Positions 8,792 to 16,623 of a stretch of DNA of 64,000 nt are shown here, piece after piece (position 1 is the first letter of the stretch; each line of letters starts with the position of its first letter). A program made the position numbers and the translations under genes. Source of the stretch: Pseudomonadota bacterium (GTDB lineage: Bacteria > Pseudomonadota > Gammaproteobacteria > Burkholderiales > Burkholderiaceae_C); contig JAFEEG010000014.1 of assembly GCA_018241225.1 (NCBI GenBank), positions 126,011-190,010 of the forward strand, written 5' to 3'. A model generated the notes under the pieces. It saw only the letters and a list, made by a program, of their open reading frames with translations, was not told where the DNA came from and searched no databases.

Positions 8792-10057
8792 ATGAACGAC
8801 CCCGCATCGGTCTTTCCCCAAGCCATCCGCTGGGAAGACCAGGGCACCAGCCGCATCCCCTTCATGGCCTACACGCAGGCCGACCAGCACCGGCGCGAGC
8901 TGGAGCGCTTCTTCTACAAGGGCCACTGGTGCTACGTCGGCCTGGAGGCCGAAGTCCCCAACCCCGGTGACTTCAAGCGCACCGTGGTGGGCGAGCGCTC
9001 CGTCATCATGGTTCGCGACGCCGAGGGCGAGATCCGCGTGGTGGAGAACGTGTGCGCGCACCGCGGCATGCAGTTCTGCCGCGAGCGCCACGGCAACAAG
9101 AAAGACGGCGGCTTCACCTGCCCCTACCACCAGTGGAACTACACGCTCAAGGGCGACCTGCAGGGCGTGCCCTTCCGGCGCGGCGTGAAGCAGGACGGCA
9201 AGGTCAACGGCGGCATGCCGGCCGACTTCAAGCCGGCCGATCACGGCCTGACGCAGCTGAAGGTGGCCACGCGCGGCGGCGTGGTGTTCGCATCGTTCGA
9301 CCATGAGGTCGAGTCGCTGGAAGACTACATGGGCCCGGCCATCCTGGGCTACTTCGACCGCCTCTTCAACGGCCGCAAGCTCACCATCCTGGGCTACAAC
9401 CGCCAGCGCATTCCGGGCAACTGGAAGCTGATGCAGGAGAACATCAAGGACCCGTACCACCCGGGCCTGCTGCACACCTGGTTCGTCACCTTCGGGCTCT
9501 GGCGCGCGGACAACAAGTCGCAGCTGCAGATGGACAGCCACCACCGCCACGCCGCCATGGTCTCCACGCGCGGCGCCAGCGGCAAGGCCGAGCAGGTCAC
9601 GCAGGTCTCCAGCTTCAAGGAGAGCATGCAGCTCAACGACGACCGCTTCCTGGACATCGTGCCCGAGCCGTGGTGGAAGGGCCCCTCGGCGGTGATGATG
9701 ACGCTGTTTCCCAGCGTGATCTTCCAGCAACAGGTCAACAGCGTGTCGACCCGCCACATCCAGCCCAGCGGGCCGGGCACCTTCGATTTCGTGTGGACGC
9801 ACTTCGGCTTCGACGACGACACCGAGGAGATGACGCGCCGGCGCCTGCGCCAGGCCAACCTGTTCGGGCCGGCCGGCTTCGTCTCGGCCGACGATGGCGA
9901 GGTGATCGAGCTGTCGCAAAGAGGCTTCGAGCAGAAGCCCTACCACCGCACGCTGGCCGAACTGGGCGGGCGCGAGGTGGGCGACACCGACCACATGGTG
10001 ACCGAGACGCTCATTCGCGGCATGTACGAGTACTGGCGCAAGGTCATGGAGGCTTGA
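8792..10057 (+). CDS. nagG: Rieske aromatic-ring hydroxylase alpha subunit, salicylate 5-hydroxylase-like
   Basis: Catalytic large subunit (421 residues). Rieske [2Fe-2S] ligands are Cys88/His90 (CAHRG) and Cys110/His113 (CPYH). The mononuclear iron site has Asn217, Asp220, His223 and His228 in ENIKDPYHPGLLH. Length and long stretches such as FYKGHWCYVGLEAE, PNPGDFKRT and VNSVSTRHIQP match NagG, which adds one hydroxyl to salicylate at C5 to give gentisate. The ATG at 8792 has a CAGGAG site and avoids an arginine-rich upstream extension. The beta subunit follows after 4 bp. The exact substrate (salicylate or a substituted one) is inferred. Confidence 0.93.
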   Translation: MNDPASVFPQAIRWEDQGTSRIPFMAYTQADQHRRELERFFYKGHWCYVGLEAEVPNPGDFKRTVVGERSVIMVRDAEGEIRVVENVCAHRGMQFCRERHGNKKDGGFTCPYHQWNYTLKGDLQGVPFRRGVKQDGKVNGGMPADFKPADHGLTQLKVATRGGVVFASFDHEVESLEDYMGPAILGYFDRLFNGRKLTILGYNRQRIPGNWKLMQENIKDPYHPGLLHTWFVTFGLWRADNKSQLQMDSHHRHAAMVSTRGASGKAEQVTQVSSFKESMQLNDDRFLDIVPEPWWKGPSAVMMTLFPSVIFQQQVNSVSTRHIQPSGPGTFDFVWTHFGFDDDTEEMTRRRLRQANLFGPAGFVSADDGEVIELSQRGFEQKPYHRTLAELGGREVGDTDHMVTETLIRGMYEYWRKVMEA

Positions 10058-10061
10058 AGCA

Positions 10062-10532
10062 ATGGACCATCAGGACTACTTCGAGTTGGGCCAGCTCTAC
10101 GCGCGCTACGCCAGCATCATCAGCGCCGGCGACTGGGACCAGTGGCCCGAGTTCTTCACCGACGACTGCCTCTACCGCATCCAGCCGCGCGAGAATCACG
10201 AGCGCGGCTTTCCTCTGGCCACGCTCTCGTTCGAGAGCAAGGGCATGCTCAAGGACCGCGTCTACGGCATTCGCGAAACGCTCTTCCACGATCCGTACTA
10301 CCAGCGCAACGTGACCGGCGCGCCGCTGGTCCACAAGGCGCAGCCCGGGCGCTTCGAATGCGAAGCCAACTACGCGGTGTTCCGCACCAAGCTGTCGGAG
10401 CTGTCGACCGTGTTCAACGTGGGGCGCTACATCGACGTGGTGGTGCGCACCGGCGAAGGCCTGAAGTTCGCTTCGCGCCAGGTCATCTACGACAGCGAAA
10501 TGATCCCGAATTCCATCATCTATCCCATCTGA
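10062..10532 (+). CDS. nagH: Ring-hydroxylating oxygenase beta subunit, NagH-like
   Basis: Small subunit (156 residues) of the Rieske oxygenase, a cone-fold protein of the SnoaL-like superfamily that supports the alpha trimer. It begins MDHQDYFELGQLYARYAS and ends with the family pattern VIYDSEMIPNSIIYPI. It follows the alpha gene after 4 bp, and the next gene follows after another 4 bp. Confidence 0.92.
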   Translation: MDHQDYFELGQLYARYASIISAGDWDQWPEFFTDDCLYRIQPRENHERGFPLATLSFESKGMLKDRVYGIRETLFHDPYYQRNVTGAPLVHKAQPGRFECEANYAVFRTKLSELSTVFNVGRYIDVVVRTGEGLKFASRQVIYDSEMIPNSIIYPI

Positions 10533-10536
10533 TCCA

Positions 10537-10905
10537 ATGCAAGAAAAAGAACCGGAAGTCCACGGTGCGCCCCTGCGCCGCTTCACCGACCCCGCCTACG
10601 TTCCCCTGTGCGCCAACCTCGCGCAGGTGCGCGAGAACATCGACCGGCTCGATCGCCAGATCGTCACGCTGCTGGCCGAACGCGGCCGCTACGTGAAGGA
10701 TGCGGCGCGCTTCAAGCGCGACGCCTTCCAGGTGTCGGCGCCGCAGCGCCAGCAGGAAGTGATCGACAAGGTCAAGGCATTGGCCGAGAAGGAAGGCGCC
10801 TACCCCGAGGTGGTCGAGGCCGCCTACCGCGCGCTCATCGCCGGCTTCATTGCGCGCGAGCAGCAGGACCACCTGGGCATGGTCGAGGTGGAGGCCAAGG
10901 CATGA
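10537..10905 (+). CDS. AroQ-fold protein, PchB-like (isochorismate pyruvate lyase or chorismate mutase)
   Basis: A 122-residue all-helical AroQ-type protein. [34 protein letters not shown] and AREQQ line up with PchB (isochorismate pyruvate lyase) at positions for its active-site Arg, Lys (loop), Arg and Gln. PchB makes salicylate plus pyruvate from isochorismate; other members are chorismate mutases. It sits between the salicylate-hydroxylase beta subunit (4 bp) and a Bug gene (ATGA overlap), so it is part of this operon. That is unusual: salicylate-forming chemistry beside a salicylate-consuming enzyme. It could instead bind a salicylate-like ligand or act on another compound. Confidence 0.85.
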   Translation: MQEKEPEVHGAPLRRFTDPAYVPLCANLAQVRENIDRLDRQIVTLLAERGRYVKDAARFKRDAFQVSAPQRQQEVIDKVKALAEKEGAYPEVVEAAYRALIAGFIAREQQDHLGMVEVEAKA

Positions 10906-11876
10906 CGATGCGTGCACGACTCTTCGCCGCCGCCTTCACCGCCGTGGCCCTGGCCACGGCCGCACATGCCCAGGACAACTGGCCGCAGCGCCCGGTGCGC
11001 ATCGTGGTGCCCTTCGCCCCGGGTTCGTCGCCCGACATCCTGGCGCGCATCGTCAACGACAAGCTCGCGGCACGCATCGGCCAGCCGCTGATCGTCGAGA
11101 ACAAGCCCGGCGCGGGCGGCAACAGCGGCACCGACCAGGTCTCCAAGGCGCAGCCCGACGGCTACACCTTCCTGCTGTCGGTGAACGCGCCGCTGGTCTA
11201 CAACACCATCCTCTACAAGAACCTGCCCTACGACCCGTTCAAGGACCTGGTGCCGGTGTCGCTGGCCGCGACCACGCCCAACGTGTGCGCCGTGTCCAAT
11301 GCGATGGGCGTCGACTCGGTCAAGGGCTGGCTCGACGCCATGCGCAAGAACCCCGGCAAGTTCAACTTCGCCTCCACCGGCAACGGCTCCATCTCGCACC
11401 TGGGGGTGGAGCTGATCAAGGCCAAGACGCAGTCGTTTGCGGTGCACATTCCGTACGCGTCGTCGGGCCAGGCCGTGACGGCCATCGTGCAGGGCGACGT
11501 GCAGTTCGCCTGCCTGCCGCCGGTCACGGTGATGCCGCAGGCCAAGGCCGGACGCCTGAAGGCGCTGGCCGTGACCTCGGCCGAGCGCTCGGCGCTGCTG
11601 CCCGAGCTGCCCACGCTGCGCGAGTCGGGCCTGCCCGACATCCAGGCCGTGCCATGGTTCGCCTACATGGCGCCCAAGGGCACCCCGAACGACCTGGTGC
11701 AGCGCATGAGCCGCGAGATTGCCGCCGTGCTGAAAGACCCCGACACGCAAAAGCGCCTGCAGACCGCGTACTTCGACCCGGTGGGCAGCACGCCCGAAGG
11801 CCTGGCCAAGTTCATGAACGAGGAACTGCGCCGCTGGAAGCCGGTGATCGAACGCGCCGGCCTGCAGCCCGATTGA
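10902..11876 (+). CDS. Bug/TctC-family periplasmic solute-binding protein
   Basis: Exported Bug protein of 324 residues with signal peptide [18 protein letters not shown]...AHA. The mature part has [18 protein letters not shown] and [16 protein letters not shown]. The ATG at 10902 overlaps the preceding stop as ATGA. Being inside a ring-hydroxylase operon, it probably captures the aromatic acid substrate, like TphC for terephthalate. Confidence 0.93.
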   Translation: MTMRARLFAAAFTAVALATAAHAQDNWPQRPVRIVVPFAPGSSPDILARIVNDKLAARIGQPLIVENKPGAGGNSGTDQVSKAQPDGYTFLLSVNAPLVYNTILYKNLPYDPFKDLVPVSLAATTPNVCAVSNAMGVDSVKGWLDAMRKNPGKFNFASTGNGSISHLGVELIKAKTQSFAVHIPYASSGQAVTAIVQGDVQFACLPPVTVMPQAKAGRLKALAVTSAERSALLPELPTLRESGLPDIQAVPWFAYMAPKGTPNDLVQRMSREIAAVLKDPDTQKRLQTAYFDPVGSTPEGLAKFMNEELRRWKPVIERAGLQPD

Positions 11877-11902
11877 GCACGCAACGCAAGGACGACAAGC
11901 CA

Positions 11903-12220
11903 ATGAGCACGATGACCTGGGTCGACGCCGCCGCCGTTGACGATGTTCCCGCCGACGACGTGGTCGGCATCGACGTGCAGGGGCGCGACATCGCCCTGTA
12001 CAGCGTCGAGGGCGAAGTCTTCGCCACCGACAACATCTGCACCCACGGCCACGCACGGCTGTGCGAGGGCTTCCTGGAAGGCCACGAGATCGAGTGCCCG
12101 TTGCACCAGGGCAAGTTCGACGTGCGCAACGGCCAGCCCACCTGCGCGCCGGTGACCGAGGCGATCCGCGCCTATCCGGTGAAGATCGAGGGCGGCCGCG
12201 TGTTCCTCTCGCTGGACTGA
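11903..12220 (+). CDS. Rieske-type [2Fe-2S] ferredoxin
   Basis: A 105-residue ferredoxin that passes electrons from the reductase to the oxygenase. Cluster ligands are Cys46/His48 (CTHGH) and Cys65/His68 (CPLH), spaced as in NagAb/BphA3-type ferredoxins. It lies 26 bp after the Bug gene and 4 bp before the reductase gene. Confidence 0.94.
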   Translation: MSTMTWVDAAAVDDVPADDVVGIDVQGRDIALYSVEGEVFATDNICTHGHARLCEGFLEGHEIECPLHQGKFDVRNGQPTCAPVTEAIRAYPVKIEGGRVFLSLD

Positions 12221-12224
12221 GGGC

Positions 12225-13442
12225 ATGGGCGAAGGCCAGACCATCGTCATCGTCGGTGCGGGCCAGGCCGGCGGATGGGCCGCGCAGACCTTGCGCAGCG
12301 AGGGTTTTGCGGGCCGCGTGGTGCTGGTCGGCGACGAGCCGCACCGCCCCTACGAGCGCCCTCCCCTGTCCAAGGCGGTGCTGGCCGGCGAGGCACCGGA
12401 GGGCAGCACCGCACTGATGAAGCCCGAGGCCTTCGACAAGCTGCACATCGACTGGCGCGCGGACACCGCCGTCAGCGCCATCGACCGCGCCGCACGGCAG
12501 GTACGCCTGCAAGCGGGCGATGCCATCGGCTACGACAAGCTCATTCTCTGCACCGGTGGGCGCGCACGGCGGCTGGACATTCCCGGCGCCGACCTGCCCG
12601 GCGTGTTCACGCTTCGCAGCATTGCGGACGCCCGCTCGCTGGGCGCCGCGCTGCTGCCCGGCAAGCGGCTGCTGGTGGTGGGTGGCGGCTGGATCGGGCT
12701 GGAAGTGGCAGCCACGGCACGCAGGAAGGGCATGGAAGTCACGGTGGTCGAAGCCGCGGCGCGGCTGTGCGAGCGCACCGTGCCGCCCGAGATTTCCGAC
12801 CACCTGCTCGAGCTGCACACCGCCCATGGCGTACAGGTGCTGCTGGGCACGGGCATCGAATCCTTCGCAGCGTTGCCGCAGGGCTTGAGCGCTGTCCTGG
12901 GCAACGGCCAGCGGCTGGATTGTTCGGCGGCGCTGGTAGGCGTGGGCATGGTGCCCAACGACGGCCTGGCCCGCGCGGCCGGCCTGCAGTGCGACGGCGG
13001 CGTGTGGGTCGATGCGCAATGCCGCAGCAGCGACCCCGACATCCTCGCCGCGGGCGACGTGGCCGCGTGGCATGGCCAGTGGGCCGGGCGCCGGATGCGG
13101 CTGGAGTCCTGGCAGAACGCGCAGGAACAAGGCATTGCGGCGGCGCGCTCGGCCTTGGGCATGGCGGTGAACCACCAGCCCCTGCCCTGGTTCTGGTCGG
13201 ACCAGTACGACGTGAACCTGCAGATCTTCGGCATGCCCGCCCCGGGCCACGAGCGCGTGCTGCGAGGCGACCCGGCTTCAGGCAGCTTCGTTCTGTTCTT
13301 CCTGGAACAGGGCAAGGTGGTGGCGGCGCTGGGCCCCAACGCCGCCAAGGACCTGCGCTTTGCGCGCCGCCTGATCGAACGCGGCACCCACGTCGACGCG
13401 CAGAAACTGGCCGATTTGCAGATACCGCTGGCCAAGCTTTGA
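12225..13442 (+). CDS. FAD-dependent ferredoxin reductase (BphA4/HcaD type)
   Basis: NADH:ferredoxin reductase of 405 residues. The FAD-binding GAGQAGGWAA is near the N-terminus, followed by RPPLSKAVL, a second dinucleotide fold VVGGGWIGLEVAA (about residues 149-161), and DILAAGDVA near the FAD ribityl site. This is the glutathione-reductase-like class used by biphenyl and phenylpropionate dioxygenases, unlike the plant-type [2Fe-2S]-flavin NagAa of naphthalene operons, so the electron chain appears to be a recombination of families. Confidence 0.92.
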   Translation: MGEGQTIVIVGAGQAGGWAAQTLRSEGFAGRVVLVGDEPHRPYERPPLSKAVLAGEAPEGSTALMKPEAFDKLHIDWRADTAVSAIDRAARQVRLQAGDAIGYDKLILCTGGRARRLDIPGADLPGVFTLRSIADARSLGAALLPGKRLLVVGGGWIGLEVAATARRKGMEVTVVEAAARLCERTVPPEISDHLLELHTAHGVQVLLGTGIESFAALPQGLSAVLGNGQRLDCSAALVGVGMVPNDGLARAAGLQCDGGVWVDAQCRSSDPDILAAGDVAAWHGQWAGRRMRLESWQNAQEQGIAAARSALGMAVNHQPLPWFWSDQYDVNLQIFGMPAPGHERVLRGDPASGSFVLFFLEQGKVVAALGPNAAKDLRFARRLIERGTHVDAQKLADLQIPLAKL

Positions 13443-13484
13443 GGGCAGCATGGGGGCCAGGATCCAACCCACAGGACCTTCCCC

Positions 13485-14357
13485 ATGGCCGATTCACAGC
13501 AAGCCGCCTTCGACCCCGCCAAGTACAAGAACGCGCAGCGCGAGCAGTGGAACAAGGACGGCGCGGCCTGGCGGCGCTGGAACCCCGCGCTGGACCGCTG
13601 GTATGGCGAAGTCACCCGCCTGATGCTCGACCAGGCCGGGCTGCAGCCCGGGCATCGCGTGCTCGATATTGCCGCCGGCGCGGGCGAGCCATCGGTGAGT
13701 GCGGCCGCGCGGGTCGGCCCGGGCGGCCATGTGCTGGCCACCGACATTTCCGAAGGCATCATCGAGCTGGCGCGCCAGGTGGCCGATGAGCACGGGCTCG
13801 GCCACATCATCGAGACGCGCGCCATGGACGGCGAGAAGCCCGACCTGCCCGACGCCTCCTTCGACGCCGTGATTTGCCGACTGGGCCTCATGTACATGCC
13901 GCACCCCGTCGCCGCCCTCGGCGAGTGGCGCCGTGTGCTCAAGCCGGGGGGCCGGGTGGCGGTGGTCGTCTTCTCGACGCCCGAGCGCAATGACTGGGGC
14001 GCCGTGCCGGTGTCCATCATCCGCCGGCGCGCACAGCTGCCTGCGCCTTTGCCAGGACAGCCGGGGCCGTTCAGCCTCGGCGCGCCCGGGGTGCTCGATG
14101 GCGCCTTCCGGCAGGCCGGCTTTGCCGCGCCCGAGGTGCACACCGTGTCCATTCCGGGCCGAATGTCCAGCACTGCCGAGTACGTGCAGCTCGCGCGCGA
14201 GGCCTTCGGCGCCTTCAACGCCATGATGGCCACGCTGCCCGCGCAGGAGCGCGAATCGGTCTGGGACGAGGTCGAAGGCGCCATGCGCAGCTACGAATCA
14301 TCGGCCGGCGGATTCGTGGTGCCGGGCGAGTGCCTCGTGGGCGTGGCCACCAGGTGA
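13485..14357 (+). CDS. Class I SAM-dependent methyltransferase
   Basis: A 290-residue methyltransferase with motif I VLDIAAGAGEPSVSAA (about residues 60-75), a motif II acid in ATDIS, and the motif III region PDASFDAVICRLGLMYM of the UbiE/COQ5 type. It is the last gene of the oxygenase operon, 42 bp after the reductase, and is convergent with map across 17 bp. Methylation of a hydroxylated aromatic is possible, but the substrate is not evident. Confidence 0.88.
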   Translation: MADSQQAAFDPAKYKNAQREQWNKDGAAWRRWNPALDRWYGEVTRLMLDQAGLQPGHRVLDIAAGAGEPSVSAAARVGPGGHVLATDISEGIIELARQVADEHGLGHIIETRAMDGEKPDLPDASFDAVICRLGLMYMPHPVAALGEWRRVLKPGGRVAVVVFSTPERNDWGAVPVSIIRRRAQLPAPLPGQPGPFSLGAPGVLDGAFRQAGFAAPEVHTVSIPGRMSSTAEYVQLAREAFGAFNAMMATLPAQERESVWDEVEGAMRSYESSAGGFVVPGECLVGVATR

Positions 14358-14374
14358 CCGGTCGCGTGTAGCTG

Positions 14375-15166
14375 TCAGATGGGCGCGTAGCTGCCGGTGC
14401 CACCGGGCCAGGTCGTGAGCACCTCGTAGCCCTCGGGCGTCACCGCCACCATGTGCTCCCACTGGGCCGACAGCGACTTGTCCCGGGTGACCACCGTCCA
14501 GCCGTCGGCCAGTTGCCGCGTGTCGCGCTTGCCCGCGTTGAGCATCGGCTCGATGGTGAAGACCATGCCGGCCTCCAGCCGGATGCCTTCGCCGCGCCGG
14601 CCGTAGTGCAGCACGTCGGGTGCCTCGTGGTAGGCCCGGCCGATGCCGTGGCCGCAATATTCGCGCACCACGCTGAAATGCTCCCGGTGCGCCACCGACT
14701 GGATGGCATGTCCGATGTCGCCCAGCGTCGCCCCAGGCCGTACCTCGCGGATGCCCGCCACCATGGCCTCGTAGGTCGTCTCCACCAGGCGCCGGGCCAG
14801 GCCGCTGGCAGCACCCACGAAGAACATGCGGCTGGTGTCGCCGTGCCAGCCGTCCTTGATGACGGCCACGTCGATGTTGACGATGTCGCCCTCCTTCAGG
14901 ACCTTGCCGGGCGCGGGAACGCCATGGCAGACCTCGTGGTTCACCGAAGTGAGGATGGTCTTGGGATACCCCAGGTAGCCCACGTTGGCCGGCGTGGCGC
15001 CCTGCACGTTGACGATGTGGTCGTTGCAGATCCGGTCGAGCATGTCGGTGCTCACGCCCGGCACCACATGCGGCTCGATCATGGCCAGCACCTGCGCGGC
15101 CAGCTGCCCGGCGCGCCGCGCCATCTCGATGTCCTGGGCAGACTTGAGGGTGATGGTGCGGGTCAC
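14375..15166 (-). CDS. map: Type I methionine aminopeptidase
   Basis: Removes N-terminal methionine from new proteins in the cytosol. The 263-residue reading assumes the GTG at 15166, whose GTGA overlap with the ParD-like stop implies coupling; an ATG at 15193 would add nine residues. Metal ligands are visible: Asp99 and Asp110 (VNIDVAVIKDGWHGD), His in GHGIGR, Glu in FTIEPM and Glu in QWEHMVAV; His77/His81 lie in VNHEVCHG. It is probably an accessory paralogue, because the housekeeping map is normally next to rpsB. Confidence 0.93.
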   Translation of the reverse strand: MTRTITLKSAQDIEMARRAGQLAAQVLAMIEPHVVPGVSTDMLDRICNDHIVNVQGATPANVGYLGYPKTILTSVNHEVCHGVPAPGKVLKEGDIVNIDVAVIKDGWHGDTSRMFFVGAASGLARRLVETTYEAMVAGIREVRPGATLGDIGHAIQSVAHREHFSVVREYCGHGIGRAYHEAPDVLHYGRRGEGIRLEAGMVFTIEPMLNAGKRDTRQLADGWTVVTRDKSLSAQWEHMVAVTPEGYEVLTTWPGGTGSYAPI

Positions 15167-15420
15167 TGGCGCTTTCCCACCGCGATTGCACAAGGCCTGT
15201 CTGGCGGGTCGGCCACGGCCGCGGCAATGTCCAGGCCGCCGGCGAGTTCGGCGCGCACCAGCATCTGGCAGATCTCGCGGTGGTCCAGCTCGGGGTGCAT
15301 CTCGGTGAGCATGCCCACCCGCATCCAGTGCTCGGCCTGCGCATTGATGGACCGGCTCAGCGCGTTGCCCGCCACGCGCAGGTTCTCATGCATCTGGTCG
15401 GAGATCTTGACGATACCCAT
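15163..15420 (-). CDS. ParD-like ribbon-helix-helix protein coupled to map
   Basis: An 85-residue protein whose N-terminal half (VKISDQMHENLRVAGNALSR) has the ribbon-helix-helix pattern of the ParD-like family (PF11903). No ParE-type toxin is adjacent; the partner gene is map, a pairing I recall from other proteobacteria. AGGA precedes the ATG. A long perfect inverted repeat 14 bp upstream is a likely autoregulatory operator. Function beyond DNA binding is unknown. Confidence 0.8.
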   Translation of the reverse strand: MGIVKISDQMHENLRVAGNALSRSINAQAEHWMRVGMLTEMHPELDHREICQMLVRAELAGGLDIAAAVADPPDRPCAIAVGKRQ

Positions 15421-15433
15421 GAGGCATCCTTTT

Positions 15434-15468
15434 ATATGAAACGTATATTGATTGTATACGTTTCATAT
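15434..15468. promoter_or_regulatory. Perfect 14-bp inverted repeat, probable ParD-like operator
   Basis: Arms ATATGAAACGTATA (15434-15447) and TATACGTTTCATAT (15455-15468) are perfect reverse complements around a 7-bp spacer. The centre-to-centre distance of 21 bp is two helical turns, as for tandem RHH dimers. It lies 14 bp before the parD-like start and covers its AT-rich promoter. Confidence 0.75.
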
Positions 15469-15473
15469 GCTCC

Positions 15474-15501
15474 AGACAAAAAGAAACCCGCCGAAGCGGG
15501 T
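15474..15501 (-). terminator. Intrinsic terminator read on the minus strand
   Basis: A stem of ACCCGC/GCGGGT with a four-base loop (15486-15501) is followed on the minus strand by a TTTCTTTTT tract. No minus-strand gene is visible just upstream, so it may insulate the parD-map promoter from antisense transcription or end an unannotated RNA. Confidence 0.6.
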
Positions 15502-15720
15502 CCAACGACAGTTCCTAGGGGATGGAGGGGGAGAGGAGAAGAGCGGAACTGCCGAGACCCAACTTTGCGGCGGGTGCCTTAATCGAGCCTTAATCAAGCC
15601 GCCGCACCGAAAAATCGAGACGCCCCGGCTTCGCGTCCTCCCCAATGCCGCAAGGGCACGCCCCGACCACAATCGGTCACTGGCGGACGAGAGAGAACAA
15701 CAAGCGAGAAGAGTCGAGAC
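15502..15720. other. Noncoding leader region of the AraC gene
   Basis: No convincing gene is seen. An 11-bp tandem repeat, CCTTAATCGAG then CCTTAATCAAG (15577-15598), has one-helical-turn spacing and could be an AraC-type half-site pair. The rest is unremarkable GC-rich sequence. Confidence 0.4.
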
Positions 15721-16524
15721 ATGGGCCAGAACAACTACCTGCATCTGTGGGATGACAGGTTCCTTTACCTCACACCGGAAATCCACTCGGGCCTGACGGC
15801 GCGCTCCTCGGCGACGCTGCTGGTCGCCCCCGCGGGCCGGCCCTTCCGGCTGCAGGCGCTGGATGGCACCCGCGTGCGCTGCGAGGCGGCGCTGGTGGCC
15901 CCGCACGTGCCGCGCCGCCTGGACGTGGACGATGGCGGCGGGCTGCTCTCGCTCAACCTCGACCCATCTTCCGCGGCCTACCGCATGCTGGCCCGGCGTG
16001 GCAGTGGCCAGGGCATCCAGGTGCTGGACGGGCGGTGCTTCGGCCCCAAGCTGCGCGAGTGCTTCCAGCCCGCACTGGACGGGGCCTTGAGCGCGCGCCA
16101 GCTGCGCGCCCTGAGCGCGGGGCTGATCGAGGCGGTGGCCGGCTCGCCCGAGCGGGGCGACAGCGAGCTCGACCCCCGCGTGGCGCGGGTGCTGGGCGCC
16201 ATTCGAGACAGCGCCGAGCCGCAGTCGCTGGCGCACCTGTCGACGCTGGCCTGCCTCTCGCCCGACCGGCTGAGCCACCTGTTCACGCAGCAGGTGGGCC
16301 TGTCGATCAAGCGCTATGCGCTGTGGACCAAGGTGCGGCGCTCGGTCGAGCAGTTCAGCGGCGGGCGCCGCCGGCTCACCGATGCAGCGCTGGACAGCGG
16401 CTTTGCCGACGCGGCCCACATGAGCCGCACCTTCCAGAGCTACTTCGGGCTACCGCCCTCCTTCCTGGCCAGCCGCGTGTCGGTGCTCACCGATCCGCAG
16501 GGCGCGCACGCACCCGCGGCATAG
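15721..16524 (+). CDS. AraC-family transcriptional regulator
   Basis: A 267-residue protein with a C-terminal double HTH of AraC type (about residues 165-260): LACLSPDRLSHLFTQQVG forms the first helix pair and DAALDSGFADAAHMSRTF the second, with FQSYFGLPPS. The N-terminal half has no recognised ligand domain. It is followed after 99 bp by the acylase gene in the same direction, which is a plausible target. Confidence 0.9.
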   Translation: MGQNNYLHLWDDRFLYLTPEIHSGLTARSSATLLVAPAGRPFRLQALDGTRVRCEAALVAPHVPRRLDVDDGGGLLSLNLDPSSAAYRMLARRGSGQGIQVLDGRCFGPKLRECFQPALDGALSARQLRALSAGLIEAVAGSPERGDSELDPRVARVLGAIRDSAEPQSLAHLSTLACLSPDRLSHLFTQQVGLSIKRYALWTKVRRSVEQFSGGRRRLTDAALDSGFADAAHMSRTFQSYFGLPPSFLASRVSVLTDPQGAHAPAA

Positions 16525-16623
16525 CGTCTTCGTACAAGCCAGCGCCGCGCACGCTGCCTATGCTGCAGCAGGCTCCGACAAGAGAGCCTGTCCGTTCGTT
16601 CGTGCAATTCCATTGGAGACTTC

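Noticed and set aside
14375..15420. ParD-like plus map as a classical toxin-antitoxin pair
   Set aside because: The partner has all metal ligands of methionine aminopeptidase and no toxin fold; only the operator and RHH fold resemble a TA locus.
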